The notes: a model not told the origin generated them from the letters alone. DNA of 42,422 nt from Mucilaginibacter saanensis (GCF_014200575.1 NZ_JACHBZ010000027.1:1-42422), one strand, 5' to 3'. Positions 7,183 to 15,592 are shown, numbered from the stretch's first letter. Translations and numbers: made by a program.

Positions 7183-7818
7183 ATGGCAACTCCACAATCA
7201 CACCTTATTCCGAGCAGGTCGGCCAAAAGGGCTAATTATGAACCGGAAACCATCAACGCTATTCTTGACGAAGCGCTTTATTGTACCATTAGCTATTCGG
7301 CAGATAATAAGCCATTTTCTATTCCTACGGCATTTGTGCGTTATGATGACAAGATTTATATACATGGTTCGGTAGGCAGCCACCTGATGCGCGAGCTGGA
7401 AAAAGGCATACCTGTTTGTATCTCTGTAACGTTGATGGATGCCCTGGTGGTGGCAAAATCTGCCTTTCATCACTCGGTTAATTATCGTTCTGTTGTCATA
7501 TTTTCACAGGCCGAAAAGATAGAGAGCTTGGATGATAAGATAGAAGCTTTTAAATGGCTTACCAATAAAATTGTACCCGGCAGCTGGGATTATCTGCGCC
7601 CGATTAAGGAAAACGAAGTGCGTAAAACAACCGCTTTGGCCTTTAAAATTGATGAGGCATCGGCCAAGATCCGCACCGGGATGCCAGTTGATGATGAAGA
7701 GGACGAAGCGCTGCCGATATGGTCGGGACTGATACCCTTGCAGGCCAAACGGTTGACCCCGTTGCCCGATAAATTTAGTCAGGATATGCCATTACCGGCT
7801 CACCTTAAGCATATTTAG
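7183..7818 (+). CDS. Pyridoxamine 5'-phosphate oxidase-like FMN-binding split-barrel protein
   Basis: This 211-residue protein fits the flavin-binding split-barrel family. The N-terminal half has YCTISYSADNKPFSIPTAF and IYIHGSVGSHLMRELEKG, typical of FMN-binding PNPOx-like proteins of the Bacteroidota, which are often annotated as nitroimidazole-resistance or pyridoxamine-oxidase-like. The conserved words HHSVNYRSVVIF and PGSWDYLRPIKENEVRKTTALAFKI continue the fold. It is transcribed divergently from the MocR-type regulator and is its probable target. The exact reaction is not known; it should be a cytoplasmic flavoprotein acting on a small amine, vitamer or electrophile. Confidence 0.85.
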   Translation: MATPQSHLIPSRSAKRANYEPETINAILDEALYCTISYSADNKPFSIPTAFVRYDDKIYIHGSVGSHLMRELEKGIPVCISVTLMDALVVAKSAFHHSVNYRSVVIFSQAEKIESLDDKIEAFKWLTNKIVPGSWDYLRPIKENEVRKTTALAFKIDEASAKIRTGMPVDDEEDEALPIWSGLIPLQAKRLTPLPDKFSQDMPLPAHLKHI

Positions 7819-7904
7819 CGTTTTTATGTAACTAAAAGGCCGTACCTGATATTTTAAATCTTGCTGCCGTGTATTTTTTATATTTTTGCTGAAAATAATT
7901 AAGC

Positions 7905-8120
7905 ATGGCTGAGATCAGTATCACAAACAAAGAGTGGGAGCGTGTAAAAATCAAGGTGCAACGTAAATATAACCGCCTTACCGACGAGCAATTGCAATAC
8001 ACACAAGGACAGGAAGAAAGCCTGATAACCAAATTAATGGAGCTGGTGAACCGCGATAGGGAATATGTAGTGTTTACTTTGAAAAAAGCACTGGTAAATA
8101 TTGATAATAACAGGCTGTAA
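7905..8120 (+). CDS. Small CsbD-like protein
   Basis: This 71-residue charged protein without signal or membrane segment carries the CsbD-like pattern W-x-x-VK-x-K-V-x-x-KY-x-x-LTD-x-x-L-x-x-x-x-G-x-x-x-x-L-x-x-KL (residues 11-45). CsbD-like proteins are small stress-induced proteins of unknown mechanism. It sits just upstream of the S41 protease gene (52-nt gap) and may share its transcript. The family call rests on this pattern alone; if wrong, it is a small hypothetical protein. Confidence 0.6.
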   Translation: MAEISITNKEWERVKIKVQRKYNRLTDEQLQYTQGQEESLITKLMELVNRDREYVVFTLKKALVNIDNNRL

Positions 8121-8172
8121 ATAAGGCTGTGCTTGTAAAAAACGATAAGCTTTTTGTATTTTTATAGGCTTA

Positions 8173-9927
8173 ATGACGTTACAGGGTATGGTGATCAATA
8201 AAAGATACAAAAGGATAGGGTTATTTGCCGGGATTGCATTGCTGGCTGTCGGGGTGATGGCTTTTAATGATGACCTGTTCCAGATATCAAAAAATCTGGA
8301 TGTGTTTGCATCGGTATACAAAGAGGTTAATATTAACTACGTTGATGATATTAACTCGGCAAAGCTGGTGAAAACCGGGGTTGATGCCATGCTTGACGGC
8401 CTTGACCCTTATACCGAGTTTGTTCCCGAATCAGAGATTGAAGATTATAAGCTGCACTATGTAAGCACGCAGTATGGTGGTATTGGTACCAGTATATTTT
8501 CGCGCAATGGCAAAGTGTTCGTTTCTGATGTGTTTGCGGGGTTCCCTGCCCAAAAGGCCGACATCCGTCCCGGTGATCAGATTGTTAAAATAAATGACGT
8601 TGACCTTAACGGCAAAAATAACGATCAGGTAAGCCTGCTGCTTAAAGGCTCAAAAGGCGCCGCCATAAAGTTGCTTATCAAAAGAGATAATACGCCGCAG
8701 CCATTTGAAAAAAATCTGGTGCGTGACGAGATCAAGCAGCCCAACGTATCCTACTTTGGTATGGTTGACGGCAATATGGGTTATATTAAGCTTGATAAAT
8801 TCCTGGAAAACTCTGCCAGCGAAGTTACCAACGCCTTGGTATCCCTGAAAAAGAACAATCCAAACGGTATTATACTTGACCTACGCTCAAACGGCGGCGG
8901 CATATTGCAGGAAGCTGTTAAAATTGTGAACCTTTTTGTACAAAAGGATGTAGAGATAGTATCGCAAAAAGGAAAGATCAAGGATAAAAATTTCACGTAC
9001 AGTACCATAACCACTCCGCTTGAGCCTAATTTGCCTTTAGTAGTGCTGGTAAACAGTCATTCTGCATCGGCATCAGAAATTGTTGCGGGCTCGTTACAGG
9101 ATCTTGACCGGGCTATTATTATCGGGCAGCGCAGTTATGGTAAAGGCCTGGTACAGCAAACATTTAACCTGCCTTATAATAGTCTGGTTAAAATTACCAT
9201 TGCCAAATATTATATACCATCGGGCCGTTGCATACAGGCACTTGATTATACGCACCGTAAGGATGATGGCAGTGTAGCGAAGGTAGCCGACTCGCTGATG
9301 CATGAGTTTAAAACCAAAAACGGACGGTCGGTTTATGACGGCAGCGGTATTTATCCTGACCTTTTTATCAAGCAGGAAAAATTTGCTAATGTAACCCAGG
9401 CACTGGTAGGCAAACTGTTGATATTTGATTATGCCACGGTTTACCGTGATGCGCATCCTAAAATTGCCGAAACCAAATCTTTCACTTTATCAGATGCTGA
9501 TTATAACGATTTTGTAAAATACCTGGCTGATAAAAATTACAGCTATACCACGGCTTCTGAAAAGCTACTGGGCAGCCTGAAAACCGAAGCTACTAAAGAA
9601 AAACAGTTTGGAGATATTCAAAGCGAATACGAGATTTTGAAATCAAAACTGCTCACCAGCAAAAAGAATGACCTGCAGCTGCACAAAGCCGAAATTAAAC
9701 AAGTGCTTGAAAACGAAATAGCCTCCCGCTATTATTTTGAACGCGGCCGTTACGAAACCAACTTTAAGTATGATAAAGAACTTGCCCAGGCTGTAAAAAC
9801 CATGCAGGACAAAGCCCAGCTGGCATCCATACTAAAAGGCGAGGGTAACTACAAAGTAATTGGCAAACCTATGCTGGCCATGGCCGGTAAAAAAACTGCC
9901 GATAAAGACACCGACGACGAACAGTAG
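8173..9927 (+). CDS. S41 family carboxyl-terminal processing protease
   Basis: The 584-residue protein has an N-terminal membrane-anchor or signal segment (about 15-31). Next comes the alpha-helical start of CTP proteases (VDAMLDGLDPYTEFVPE), a PDZ domain (about 95-170, GGIGTSIFSRNGKVFVSDV) and the S41 core (about 190-380). The catalytic pair is Ser299 in SASASEIVAG and Lys324 in SYGKGLVQ, 25 residues apart as in E. coli Prc. A long C-terminal helical region (about 430-584) follows. It should act in the periplasm, trimming or degrading proteins from their C-terminal ends. An internal ATG at 8188 is an alternative start. Family certain; substrates unknown. Confidence 0.95.
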   Translation: MTLQGMVINKRYKRIGLFAGIALLAVGVMAFNDDLFQISKNLDVFASVYKEVNINYVDDINSAKLVKTGVDAMLDGLDPYTEFVPESEIEDYKLHYVSTQYGGIGTSIFSRNGKVFVSDVFAGFPAQKADIRPGDQIVKINDVDLNGKNNDQVSLLLKGSKGAAIKLLIKRDNTPQPFEKNLVRDEIKQPNVSYFGMVDGNMGYIKLDKFLENSASEVTNALVSLKKNNPNGIILDLRSNGGGILQEAVKIVNLFVQKDVEIVSQKGKIKDKNFTYSTITTPLEPNLPLVVLVNSHSASASEIVAGSLQDLDRAIIIGQRSYGKGLVQQTFNLPYNSLVKITIAKYYIPSGRCIQALDYTHRKDDGSVAKVADSLMHEFKTKNGRSVYDGSGIYPDLFIKQEKFANVTQALVGKLLIFDYATVYRDAHPKIAETKSFTLSDADYNDFVKYLADKNYSYTTASEKLLGSLKTEATKEKQFGDIQSEYEILKSKLLTSKKNDLQLHKAEIKQVLENEIASRYYFERGRYETNFKYDKELAQAVKTMQDKAQLASILKGEGNYKVIGKPMLAMAGKKTADKDTDDEQ

Positions 9928-9997
9928 CCAAGCTGCTTAATATCATCATATTAAAATATTGTAACTGATTAGTTACCTCTCATAGCCGGGTGTTGAC

Positions 9998-10027
9998 TAA
10001 ACTTTTCACGTAGTTTAGTGTCATACA
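9998..10027 (+). promoter_or_regulatory. ECF-like promoter block upstream of first secreted paralogue
   Basis: TAAACTTTT and GTGTCATACA are separated by 11 nt; the same 30-nt block recurs at 10670-10699 with 23 identities concentrated at both ends. An AAC element and a GTC element 17 nt apart resemble the -35/-10 of ECF sigma factors. A perfect 8-bp inverted repeat ACTAAACT/AGTTTAGT (9996-10003/10012-10019) overlaps it. Confidence 0.45.
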
Positions 10028-10048
10028 ATCAATCAACACGATAAAACT

Positions 10049-10570
10049 ATGAAAAGGATAATTTTAACAGCAGCCATATTTTTTAGCTGTTTATCAGTAA
10101 AAATAGCCAGTGCTCAAATAAGTTTAAGTATTAATATTGGCAGCCAGCCAGAGTGGGGCCCAACAGGTTATGATCATGCCGACTATTACTATATGCCGGA
10201 TATTGACTCTTATTATGACATAAATGCTCATCAGTACGTTTACTTTAACAACAACGTTTGGGTGCATAGCAATGGATTGCCACCACGCTACAGTAATTAT
10301 GATGTGTACCATGGCTACAAAGTGGTAGTAAATCAACCTACTCCATGGGTTCATAATGATGTGATCAGGAGGAAATATGTTTCTTACAGGGGGCGTACCA
10401 ACCAAACTATCATCAGAGATACTAAAGAGGTGAAATATCGTAACCACTGGAATGGTGATAATCGCGGACAAAACCGTAAGGCTGTGGTTCATGAAACCAA
10501 AACTGTTCACAGGGATAACCGTGACAACCGTGATGATCATCGCGACGATCACCAAGGCCACAGGGACTAA
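10049..10570 (+). CDS. Secreted hypothetical protein, paralogue 1
   Basis: This 173-residue protein has a signal peptide (cut after about residue 22, SAQ). Its tyrosine/asparagine-rich core contains SINIGSQPEWGPTGYDHADYYYMPDIDSYYD and HQYVYFNNNVWVHSN in separate stretches, and it ends in a strongly charged His/Asp/Arg tail. The core is clearly homologous to the next gene (QPxWGPxGYD, YYYMPDID, VYxxNNVWVH, YHGYKVV), so the two are tandem duplicates. Both have the same upstream block. I do not recognise a named family; an envelope location and stress control are inferences from the signal peptide and the ECF-like promoter. Confidence 0.75.
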   Translation: MKRIILTAAIFFSCLSVKIASAQISLSINIGSQPEWGPTGYDHADYYYMPDIDSYYDINAHQYVYFNNNVWVHSNGLPPRYSNYDVYHGYKVVVNQPTPWVHNDVIRRKYVSYRGRTNQTIIRDTKEVKYRNHWNGDNRGQNRKAVVHETKTVHRDNRDNRDDHRDDHQGHRD

Positions 10571-10594
10571 TTATATTGTTAATTTTTTATACAT

Positions 10595-10628
10595 GCAGGC
10601 TATCCGGTTTCGGGTAGCCTGCTTTTTT
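10595..10628 (+). terminator. Rho-independent terminator after paralogue 1
   Basis: GCAGGCTA (10595-10602) pairs with TAGCCTGC (10615-10622), with three extra inner pairs, followed by six T. It separates the two paralogues into independent transcripts. Confidence 0.8.
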
Positions 10629-10669
10629 AATTATGGCCTTCAGCTACAACGGTTAAATTATTAAAAAAT

Positions 10670-10699
10670 TAAACTTTTTGCGATAATTGGTGTCATACA
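10670..10699 (+). promoter_or_regulatory. ECF-like promoter block upstream of second secreted paralogue
   Basis: This is the second copy of the TAAACTTTT-N11-GTGTCATACA block (23 of 30 positions identical to 9998-10027, no gap). It lies 79 nt before the ATG at 10779, against 21 nt for the first copy. Conservation of only the two ends supports a promoter rather than leftover duplication. Confidence 0.45.
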
Positions 10700-10778
10700 T
10701 GCAAATGAGGTTACCACAAAGTAAAGGGCTTAATATAATCCCGGCACGGTAACCCCGTTAACACTTAAAAACTAACTA

Positions 10779-11426
10779 ATGAAAAAGCTCATCCTGTCAG
10801 CAGTAATATTATTAAGCTGCGTAACTATTGTAAAAACGGCCAGTGCCCAGGTAAGCGTAAGCTTAGGGGTTAACATTGGCAGCCAGCCCGCATGGGGCCC
10901 GGTTGGATATGATTATGCCAACTATTACTATATGCCCGATATTGATGCCTATTATTCGGTACCAACCCATCAATATGTTTATTATGATAACAATGTTTGG
11001 GTACACCGCACTTATTTGCCGGTACGTTACCGCAACTATGATTTATACCACGGTTACAAAGTAGTTATCAATGATCGTGACCCATGGCTAAGGCATGATG
11101 TTTACAGAACAAGATATGCCGGTTACAGAGGTCGTCATGACCAGGTGTTTATCCGCAGCAGTCATGATGCAAGGTATGCCAATTACTGGAGAGGAAATTA
11201 TAATAGAAGAACTACCTATAGCCACACCCGCGTTTATGGTGGCGGTCGTCCGGGATACGGTCATGGTGGTGGTCCACGTCCGGGATATGGCCATGGCGGC
11301 GGTCATTTTGATGGTCACGGCGGCGGTCGCGGACATGAAAACCACGGTGGTGGCAATCAGGGACATGGAAACGGTGGCGGTCGTGGACATGAAAATCACG
11401 GCGGTGGTGATCACGGCAGACATTAA
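10779..11426 (+). CDS. Secreted hypothetical protein, paralogue 2, Gly/His-rich tail
   Basis: The 215-residue product has a signal peptide (cut near TASAQ, about residue 24) and the same Tyr-rich core as the preceding gene (VNIGSQPAWGPVGYDYANYY, YYMPDIDAYY, DNNVWVH, YHGYKVVI). From about residue 148 the tail is built of Gly and His with imperfect repeats such as GYGHGGG and GRGHENHGGG. The tail could bind metal ions, but that is only suggested by its composition. It has its own ECF-like promoter and terminator. The GC-rich repetitive tail generates long open frames on other strands, which are not genes. Confidence 0.75.
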   Translation: MKKLILSAVILLSCVTIVKTASAQVSVSLGVNIGSQPAWGPVGYDYANYYYMPDIDAYYSVPTHQYVYYDNNVWVHRTYLPVRYRNYDLYHGYKVVINDRDPWLRHDVYRTRYAGYRGRHDQVFIRSSHDARYANYWRGNYNRRTTYSHTRVYGGGRPGYGHGGGPRPGYGHGGGHFDGHGGGRGHENHGGGNQGHGNGGGRGHENHGGGDHGRH

Positions 11427-11443
11427 TTATTATTTTATTATAA

Positions 11444-11480
11444 AAAAACAGGCTTCCCAAAAAGGAAGCCTGTTTTTGTT
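11444..11480 (+). terminator. Rho-independent terminator after paralogue 2
   Basis: A 14-bp perfect stem (11444-11457 with 11464-11477, core CAGGCTTCC/GGAAGCCTG) with a 6-nt loop ends in a run of T. Confidence 0.85.
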
Positions 11481-11530
11481 TGTGGTATAACGGCAACAGG
11501 CGTCGGAACATAAAAGAGCAGGCGCATGTG

Positions 11531-11658
11531 CGATTCCTTCCCTTGGGAAGGGAAGGTAGGGGTGCACCACCTTGCAGCTTCGCGCTTATAAGCCCCTCCC
11601 TGCCATCGTGCACCGGCTCATCGTTCCAACGGGAGGGAATATACGCCGTTATTTATTT
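11531..11658. repeat. GC-rich structured intergenic element
   Basis: This stretch between a terminator and the leftward TonB receptor gene is full of inverted words: CCTTCCC-TTG-GGAAGG near its left end, GGTGCAC and GTGCACC further in, and TTCC-TCCC type ends (GCGATTCCTTCCC left, GGGAGGGAATATACGC right). It does not code for protein and looks like a decayed interspersed repeat or a folded RNA. Confidence 0.4.
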
Positions 11659-11703
11659 TCTCCCTGACACCGATGCGCCGGACAATTGTCAAAGTAGACA
11701 ATG

Positions 11704-14172
11704 CTAAAAATGAAATATCACTTTAAAACTTAAATTCCTGCCCATGTTGTAAATGCCGGTATGCCCGTTGGGCGATGCTTTATAATATTCAAAGTATTTA
11801 AGCCGGTTTAAATTGGCCTGGTATGCAGTATCAAAAACATTATCGGCCTGTATAAAAAATTCATAGAAAGACGAAGCCGTTTTTGCCTGTTTAATAGTAA
11901 AGCCCAAACCGGCGTTAAACAGTGTATAACCTTTGGTAAAAGTTTCGGTATTGTCTAAAGCGTAAAAACGGTTCTGATTGGTGTAGGCATCAGCCTCAAT
12001 GCGGGCGTTCAGTTTGGTAAACACGCCATATGTACCAGGCAGATTTGCCTTTAATGCCGACCGGATATGCAGCGGTGGTATAAAGGGAAGGTATTTGGCG
12101 GCATCGCCGTATTGGGCAATCAGCGGCTGGTTTTTGTTGATGCCGGTTACGTAGGCAATGCTGTTGTCCCAGCCCAGCCATTTAATACTTTGCGGATGCA
12201 GGTTTATGGTAAGCTCGGCCCCGTAAAGCCACGCCTTTGATTGCTGGTATTGGTAGGTGCTGTTACCGGGAACAATAATAACCGGGTTGTCGTTGGCATC
12301 ATTAAGCCTGGCCTGGTAAATATAGTTGTCAATATTATTGTTAAAAACTTCGGTTATAATGTCCACATTGGGCAGGTAGGCAATAAAGCCAATATCCTGC
12401 TGCAGGCTAAACTCCGGATTAAAGCTGCGGTTACCCAGATAAACAATATGCGCACCCGGGTCAAGCCCGTTTGATCCAATTTCGGTAATGTTGGGCGCCC
12501 GGTAACCCCGTGCAATATTGGCCTTAAGCAACAGGCGGTCGCTAATATTATAGGTAAGTCCCAGGCTGCCCGAAAAACCTTGGTAGGTATGCTTAAACGC
12601 CGGAAACTGCAGGCTTGCACCAGAGGTATCAGGCAAGCGTACTTGCTGGCCAAAGCCGGTTTCTGCATTGGTACCCACGTAAAAGTTATTCCAGGTAATA
12701 TGCCGGTTATCGTAACGGATACCTCCCGATATATCAACCTTGCCCCAGCTTTTTTTGGCAAAAAGAAATGTACCTGCATCAAATAAGTTATAATCGGGTA
12801 TCGGGAAATCGGTAGCGGCTTTGCTGCGGTTGGTTTGGAAAATACCATTGATGCCCGCGGTGGTTTCAATGCCGCCGAAGGTGGGCAGATTGTAATGAAT
12901 GTCGTAATTAATGGTATTCAGCACCACATATAAGCCGGCCTGCTCCGGCATGGTAGGATGATTATACTCCCTCCGGATACTTTGCTGAAAGCCCAGCGTG
13001 GTATTAATGCTGCTGCCATCGCCCGTTTTAAAGGAGTTGATATTATAAACCCGATAATGTTGTATACGCTGATGCAGCGGCGTAATCTGGTAGGAGCGCA
13101 GTTCATCGTCAGATACTATGGGGCGGGCTTTAATATTGTCCATACCGGCCTCATATACCTGTTTGGTAAATCTTCGGCTAAGTGAATCGCGACTGCCATC
13201 AGGTATTTCCTGCCGATTATCATACAGTGTGGCCCCTATTTGCGAGTAACCCCATGATTTATCAACCCGGGCAATGCCCGATAAGTTAAACTCCCTAAAA
13301 CCGGTATTATAAACCAGTCCGTCAATTTTGTTCTGATAATCATGTGCTGTTTTGGTGGTAGCGCGAAAGGCGTACTTCCAGTTATTTTTTTTGTATGATA
13401 AGCCCACCGAGGTGCCAATCATCCCATTGTTGGTATGGTAGTCGGTTATTACATCGCCATTCAACTTGCCGTCATCGCCATTTGGAATGTAGGGGATAAG
13501 GTTAATAACACCTGCCAGGGCATCTGAACCATAGGTTAAGCTGGCCGGCCCTTTTACAACCTCGGCCCGGCCAATGCCATACTGGTCAATCTCAATGCCG
13601 TGTTCATCGCCCCATTGCTGCCCTTCCTGCCGTATGCCGTCATATAATGTTAAAACCCGGTTATAGCCAAGTCCCCTGATAAAAGGCTTGGAAATATTGG
13701 GCCCGGTGGTAACTGCGCTTACACCCGGTACGCCTTTTACAATGGCATCAATAATGTTGTTATTTACATGCTGCTCAATATCCTTTTTTGTCATTACGGC
13801 AATGGGTACAGGATTGCTGCGCAATTGCGTGGCCCGTGACACCCCGGTAACCACTACCTCGTTTAATTTAGATGGCTTTTCTTTCATGCTGATGTTGTAA
13901 ACAACCGGTTCATCGCGGTTAATGGCAACGCTGATAGTTTCGGGCTCATAACCAATGCAGGTAACCAGAATATTGTAAGTACCTGCCGGGATGTTTTTTA
14001 TCTCGTAATGGCCCTTACTGTTGGTGCTGGATCCCTTTCCGGTACCTTTTATATTCACTGAGGCATAACACAAGGGCTCATTATTGGCGGTGATATGCCC
14101 CTTTAAAACGCCTGTTTGTGCAAGTAAATGGTTGGTTGTAAGTAATATGAATAGTAAAAGTATGATTCGCAT
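11704..14172 (-). CDS. TonB-dependent receptor with carboxypeptidase-like N-terminal domain
   Basis: The 822-residue outer membrane receptor has a signal peptide (cut after LLAQ, residue 19). It is followed by a carboxypeptidase-regulatory-like domain (about 20-105, ASVNIKGTGKGSSTNSKGHY), a TonB plug (about 110-230, PFIRGLGYNRVLTLYDGIRQ and EVVKGPASLTYGSDALAGVI) and a 22-strand barrel ending in FKVIFHF. It lacks the SusC-type signature and has no SusD partner, so metal or metal-chelate uptake is more likely than glycan uptake. It is divergent from a DtxR/MntR-type regulator and has a strong promoter on the minus strand, with a candidate operator nearby. Iron or manganese is the natural guess; the substrate is not proven. 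Confidence 0.92.
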   Translation of the reverse strand: MRIILLLFILLTTNHLLAQTGVLKGHITANNEPLCYASVNIKGTGKGSSTNSKGHYEIKNIPAGTYNILVTCIGYEPETISVAINRDEPVVYNISMKEKPSKLNEVVVTGVSRATQLRSNPVPIAVMTKKDIEQHVNNNIIDAIVKGVPGVSAVTTGPNISKPFIRGLGYNRVLTLYDGIRQEGQQWGDEHGIEIDQYGIGRAEVVKGPASLTYGSDALAGVINLIPYIPNGDDGKLNGDVITDYHTNNGMIGTSVGLSYKKNNWKYAFRATTKTAHDYQNKIDGLVYNTGFREFNLSGIARVDKSWGYSQIGATLYDNRQEIPDGSRDSLSRRFTKQVYEAGMDNIKARPIVSDDELRSYQITPLHQRIQHYRVYNINSFKTGDGSSINTTLGFQQSIRREYNHPTMPEQAGLYVVLNTINYDIHYNLPTFGGIETTAGINGIFQTNRSKAATDFPIPDYNLFDAGTFLFAKKSWGKVDISGGIRYDNRHITWNNFYVGTNAETGFGQQVRLPDTSGASLQFPAFKHTYQGFSGSLGLTYNISDRLLLKANIARGYRAPNITEIGSNGLDPGAHIVYLGNRSFNPEFSLQQDIGFIAYLPNVDIITEVFNNNIDNYIYQARLNDANDNPVIIVPGNSTYQYQQSKAWLYGAELTINLHPQSIKWLGWDNSIAYVTGINKNQPLIAQYGDAAKYLPFIPPLHIRSALKANLPGTYGVFTKLNARIEADAYTNQNRFYALDNTETFTKGYTLFNAGLGFTIKQAKTASSFYEFFIQADNVFDTAYQANLNRLKYFEYYKASPNGHTGIYNMGRNLSFKVIFHF

Positions 14173-14189
14173 AGTATTTAATTTTTGTA

Positions 14190-14220
14190 CAAACGTATTT
14201 AAATAATTTTGTTAATCAAA
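14190..14220 (-). promoter_or_regulatory. Promoter of the TonB receptor gene
   Basis: Reading leftward, TTTG (14220-14217) and TACGTTTG (14197-14190) are 19 nt apart, an exact Bacteroidota-type promoter. Transcription would start near 14184, about 12 nt before the ATG at 14172. Confidence 0.65.
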
Positions 14221-14227
14221 TTAAAAT

Positions 14228-14245
14228 AATTAGTCTTATCTAATT
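14228..14245. promoter_or_regulatory. Candidate DtxR/MntR operator
   Basis: AATTAG-TCTTAT-CTAATT is a 6-bp inverted repeat with 6-nt spacing. The 18-nt dyad sits between the divergent promoters of the TonB receptor and the DtxR-type gene. The TTAG/CTAA halves and spacing resemble DtxR-family boxes. Confidence 0.45.
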
Positions 14246-14269
14246 TATGTTTAATGAGATGTTTTTATT

Positions 14270-14277
14270 TATTTTTG
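14270..14277 (+). promoter_or_regulatory. -7 element of the DtxR/MntR-type gene
   Basis: TATTTTTG matches TAnnTTTG. It places the transcription start near 14283 and therefore excludes the ATG at 14254 in favour of 14296. A clear TTTG partner is not seen at the usual distance. Confidence 0.45.
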
Positions 14278-14295
14278 TGTGTAATCAAATTGGGG

Positions 14296-14949
14296 ATGTA
14301 TACATTATCAGAAGAGAATTATTTAAAATCTATTTACAGGCTTGCCCAGCAAACCGATTTTAAGATAACACCTACCGCAATTGCCGAATCATTAGGCAAC
14401 AACCCTGCGTCGGTGGTTGACATGCTGCGGAAGCTTACCGAAAAGCAACTTATTGCCTATGATAAAAAAAGCGGGGTAAGGTTAAGTGCACAGGGGCTAA
14501 AGGACGCCGTACTGATAGTGCGCCGCCACCGGCTTTGGGAGGTTTTTTTATTGGAGAAACTGGGATACCATTGGGATGAGATCCATGATATTGCCGAAGA
14601 ACTGGAACACATCAGTGATGCAACCCTGGCCGATAGGTTGGATAAATTTCTGGATTTCCCGGAATATGATCCCCACGGCGATCCAATACCTAAGGCTAAC
14701 GGCAAGGTGCCCAAACCCTATTCGGTTACACTTACCAACCTCAAAGCTGGCGATACCTGCAGGGTGGCTGCGGTGCGCGACACCAGCAGTTCGTTTTTGC
14801 AATACCTGCAAAAACTGGATATAGGCATAGGCACCCGTATACAACTTGTTGAAAAAATATCGTTTGATAATTCGCTGGTGATCAGCATCAGTGGCAAGGA
14901 AAATACTACCGTGTCGCAAAAGTTTGGGGAGAATATTCTGATAGATTAA
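14296..14949 (+). CDS. DtxR/MntR family metal-dependent regulator
   Basis: From the ATG at 14296 the 217-residue protein begins MYTLSEENYLKSIY, the classic N-terminus of this family; the upstream ATG at 14254 would precede the promoter. It has a winged helix (about 1-60), a metal-binding dimerisation domain (about 65-135, with RRHRLWEVFL, EELEHISD and DPHGDPIP carrying His/Glu/Asp ligands) and a C-terminal FeoA/SH3-like domain (about 140-217). It represses metal uptake genes when loaded with Fe or Mn. The divergent TonB receptor and the dyad at 14228-14245 are likely targets. Which metal it senses cannot be settled here. Confidence 0.93.
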   Translation: MYTLSEENYLKSIYRLAQQTDFKITPTAIAESLGNNPASVVDMLRKLTEKQLIAYDKKSGVRLSAQGLKDAVLIVRRHRLWEVFLLEKLGYHWDEIHDIAEELEHISDATLADRLDKFLDFPEYDPHGDPIPKANGKVPKPYSVTLTNLKAGDTCRVAAVRDTSSSFLQYLQKLDIGIGTRIQLVEKISFDNSLVISISGKENTTVSQKFGENILID

Positions 14950-14994
14950 CGAGTTCGGACTTAAGGCGAATAAGCAATTAGCAGTTAACCGCAC

Positions 14995-15492
14995 ATGAGA
15001 GGAATAGAACTAAACAAGGCTGTTTATTTAGCCAATGTTGTTTACTTAACAAAGTGTCTGGCAGGGGTTACCATCTGCTATTTATTATATAAATACATTC
15101 CTCAATATCCTTTTTATTGGGCTATTGTTTCGGTAGCAGTAGCCTTATCGCCCGATAATAGTAATCAACTGGCGTATGACAGGATGAAAGCCAATATGCT
15201 GGGTTGCGGTGTGGGACTCTGCTTGTACCCTTTGCATTTGCCCAATTTACTAATATTGTGCCTGGGTGTGGCTGTAACCATTGGACTGGGCATCACGTTT
15301 CAAATTACCAATACTTTGAGAAGCGCACTCGCAGCACTTGTTATTGTTACTATACAGGAGGAGCTTGAAAAACACTGGTATATTGCCCTGGAGCGGGTAG
15401 CCTGCGTTGTGGCCGGCTGCCTGGTGGCTTTAATGGTTACCATGCTCTGCAACGTAGTTATACAAGCAAAAAGAGGAAAGCAAAAGGCCTGA
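14995..15492 (+). CDS. FUSC-like membrane protein
   Basis: This 165-residue hydrophobic protein has about four to five membrane segments (KCLAGVTICYLLYKYI, YWAIVSVAVAL, LLILCLGVAVTIGLGI, VACVVAGCLVALMVTML) and the FUSC/aromatic acid exporter pattern with a conserved R-x-x-x-N-x-x-G-C-G-V-G stretch (RMKANMLGCGVGL). It is far shorter than full FUSC exporters, matching the single-module versions in other Bacteroidota. It starts 45 nt after the DtxR-type gene and probably shares its transcript. Transport is likely; the substrate is unknown. Its stop codon lies inside the following terminator stem. Confidence 0.75.
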   Translation: MRGIELNKAVYLANVVYLTKCLAGVTICYLLYKYIPQYPFYWAIVSVAVALSPDNSNQLAYDRMKANMLGCGVGLCLYPLHLPNLLILCLGVAVTIGLGITFQITNTLRSALAALVIVTIQEELEKHWYIALERVACVVAGCLVALMVTMLCNVVIQAKRGKQKA

Positions 15493-15525
15493 AGCATTTT
15501 TTACCTGCTTCAGGCCTTTAGTTTT
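15483..15525. terminator. Terminator between convergent genes
   Basis: A 14-bp stem (15483-15496 with 15506-15519, core GGCCTGAAGC) and 9-nt loop contains the stop codon of the FUSC-like gene and is followed by TAGTTTTATT. The A/T ends allow activity on both strands. Confidence 0.8.
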
Positions 15526-15592
15526 ATTATTATCAAAAGTTGAGGTTAAGCACCCAAAGCACATAGAAGCTTTAAGCCTTTAGCTTTCAACT

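Noticed and set aside
5647..7197. Longer start for the MocR-type protein at 7197
   Set aside because: It overlaps the divergent coding start and the operator half-sites and adds residues unlike the family.
11088..11613. Several long frames opposite or beside the Gly/His tail
   Set aside because: They are made of Met/Thr/Val or His/Arg runs caused by the GGC/CAT repeats and cross the terminator.
12354..12869. 171-codon frame on the minus strand in the receptor gene
   Set aside because: Same-strand shadow of the TonB receptor in another frame.
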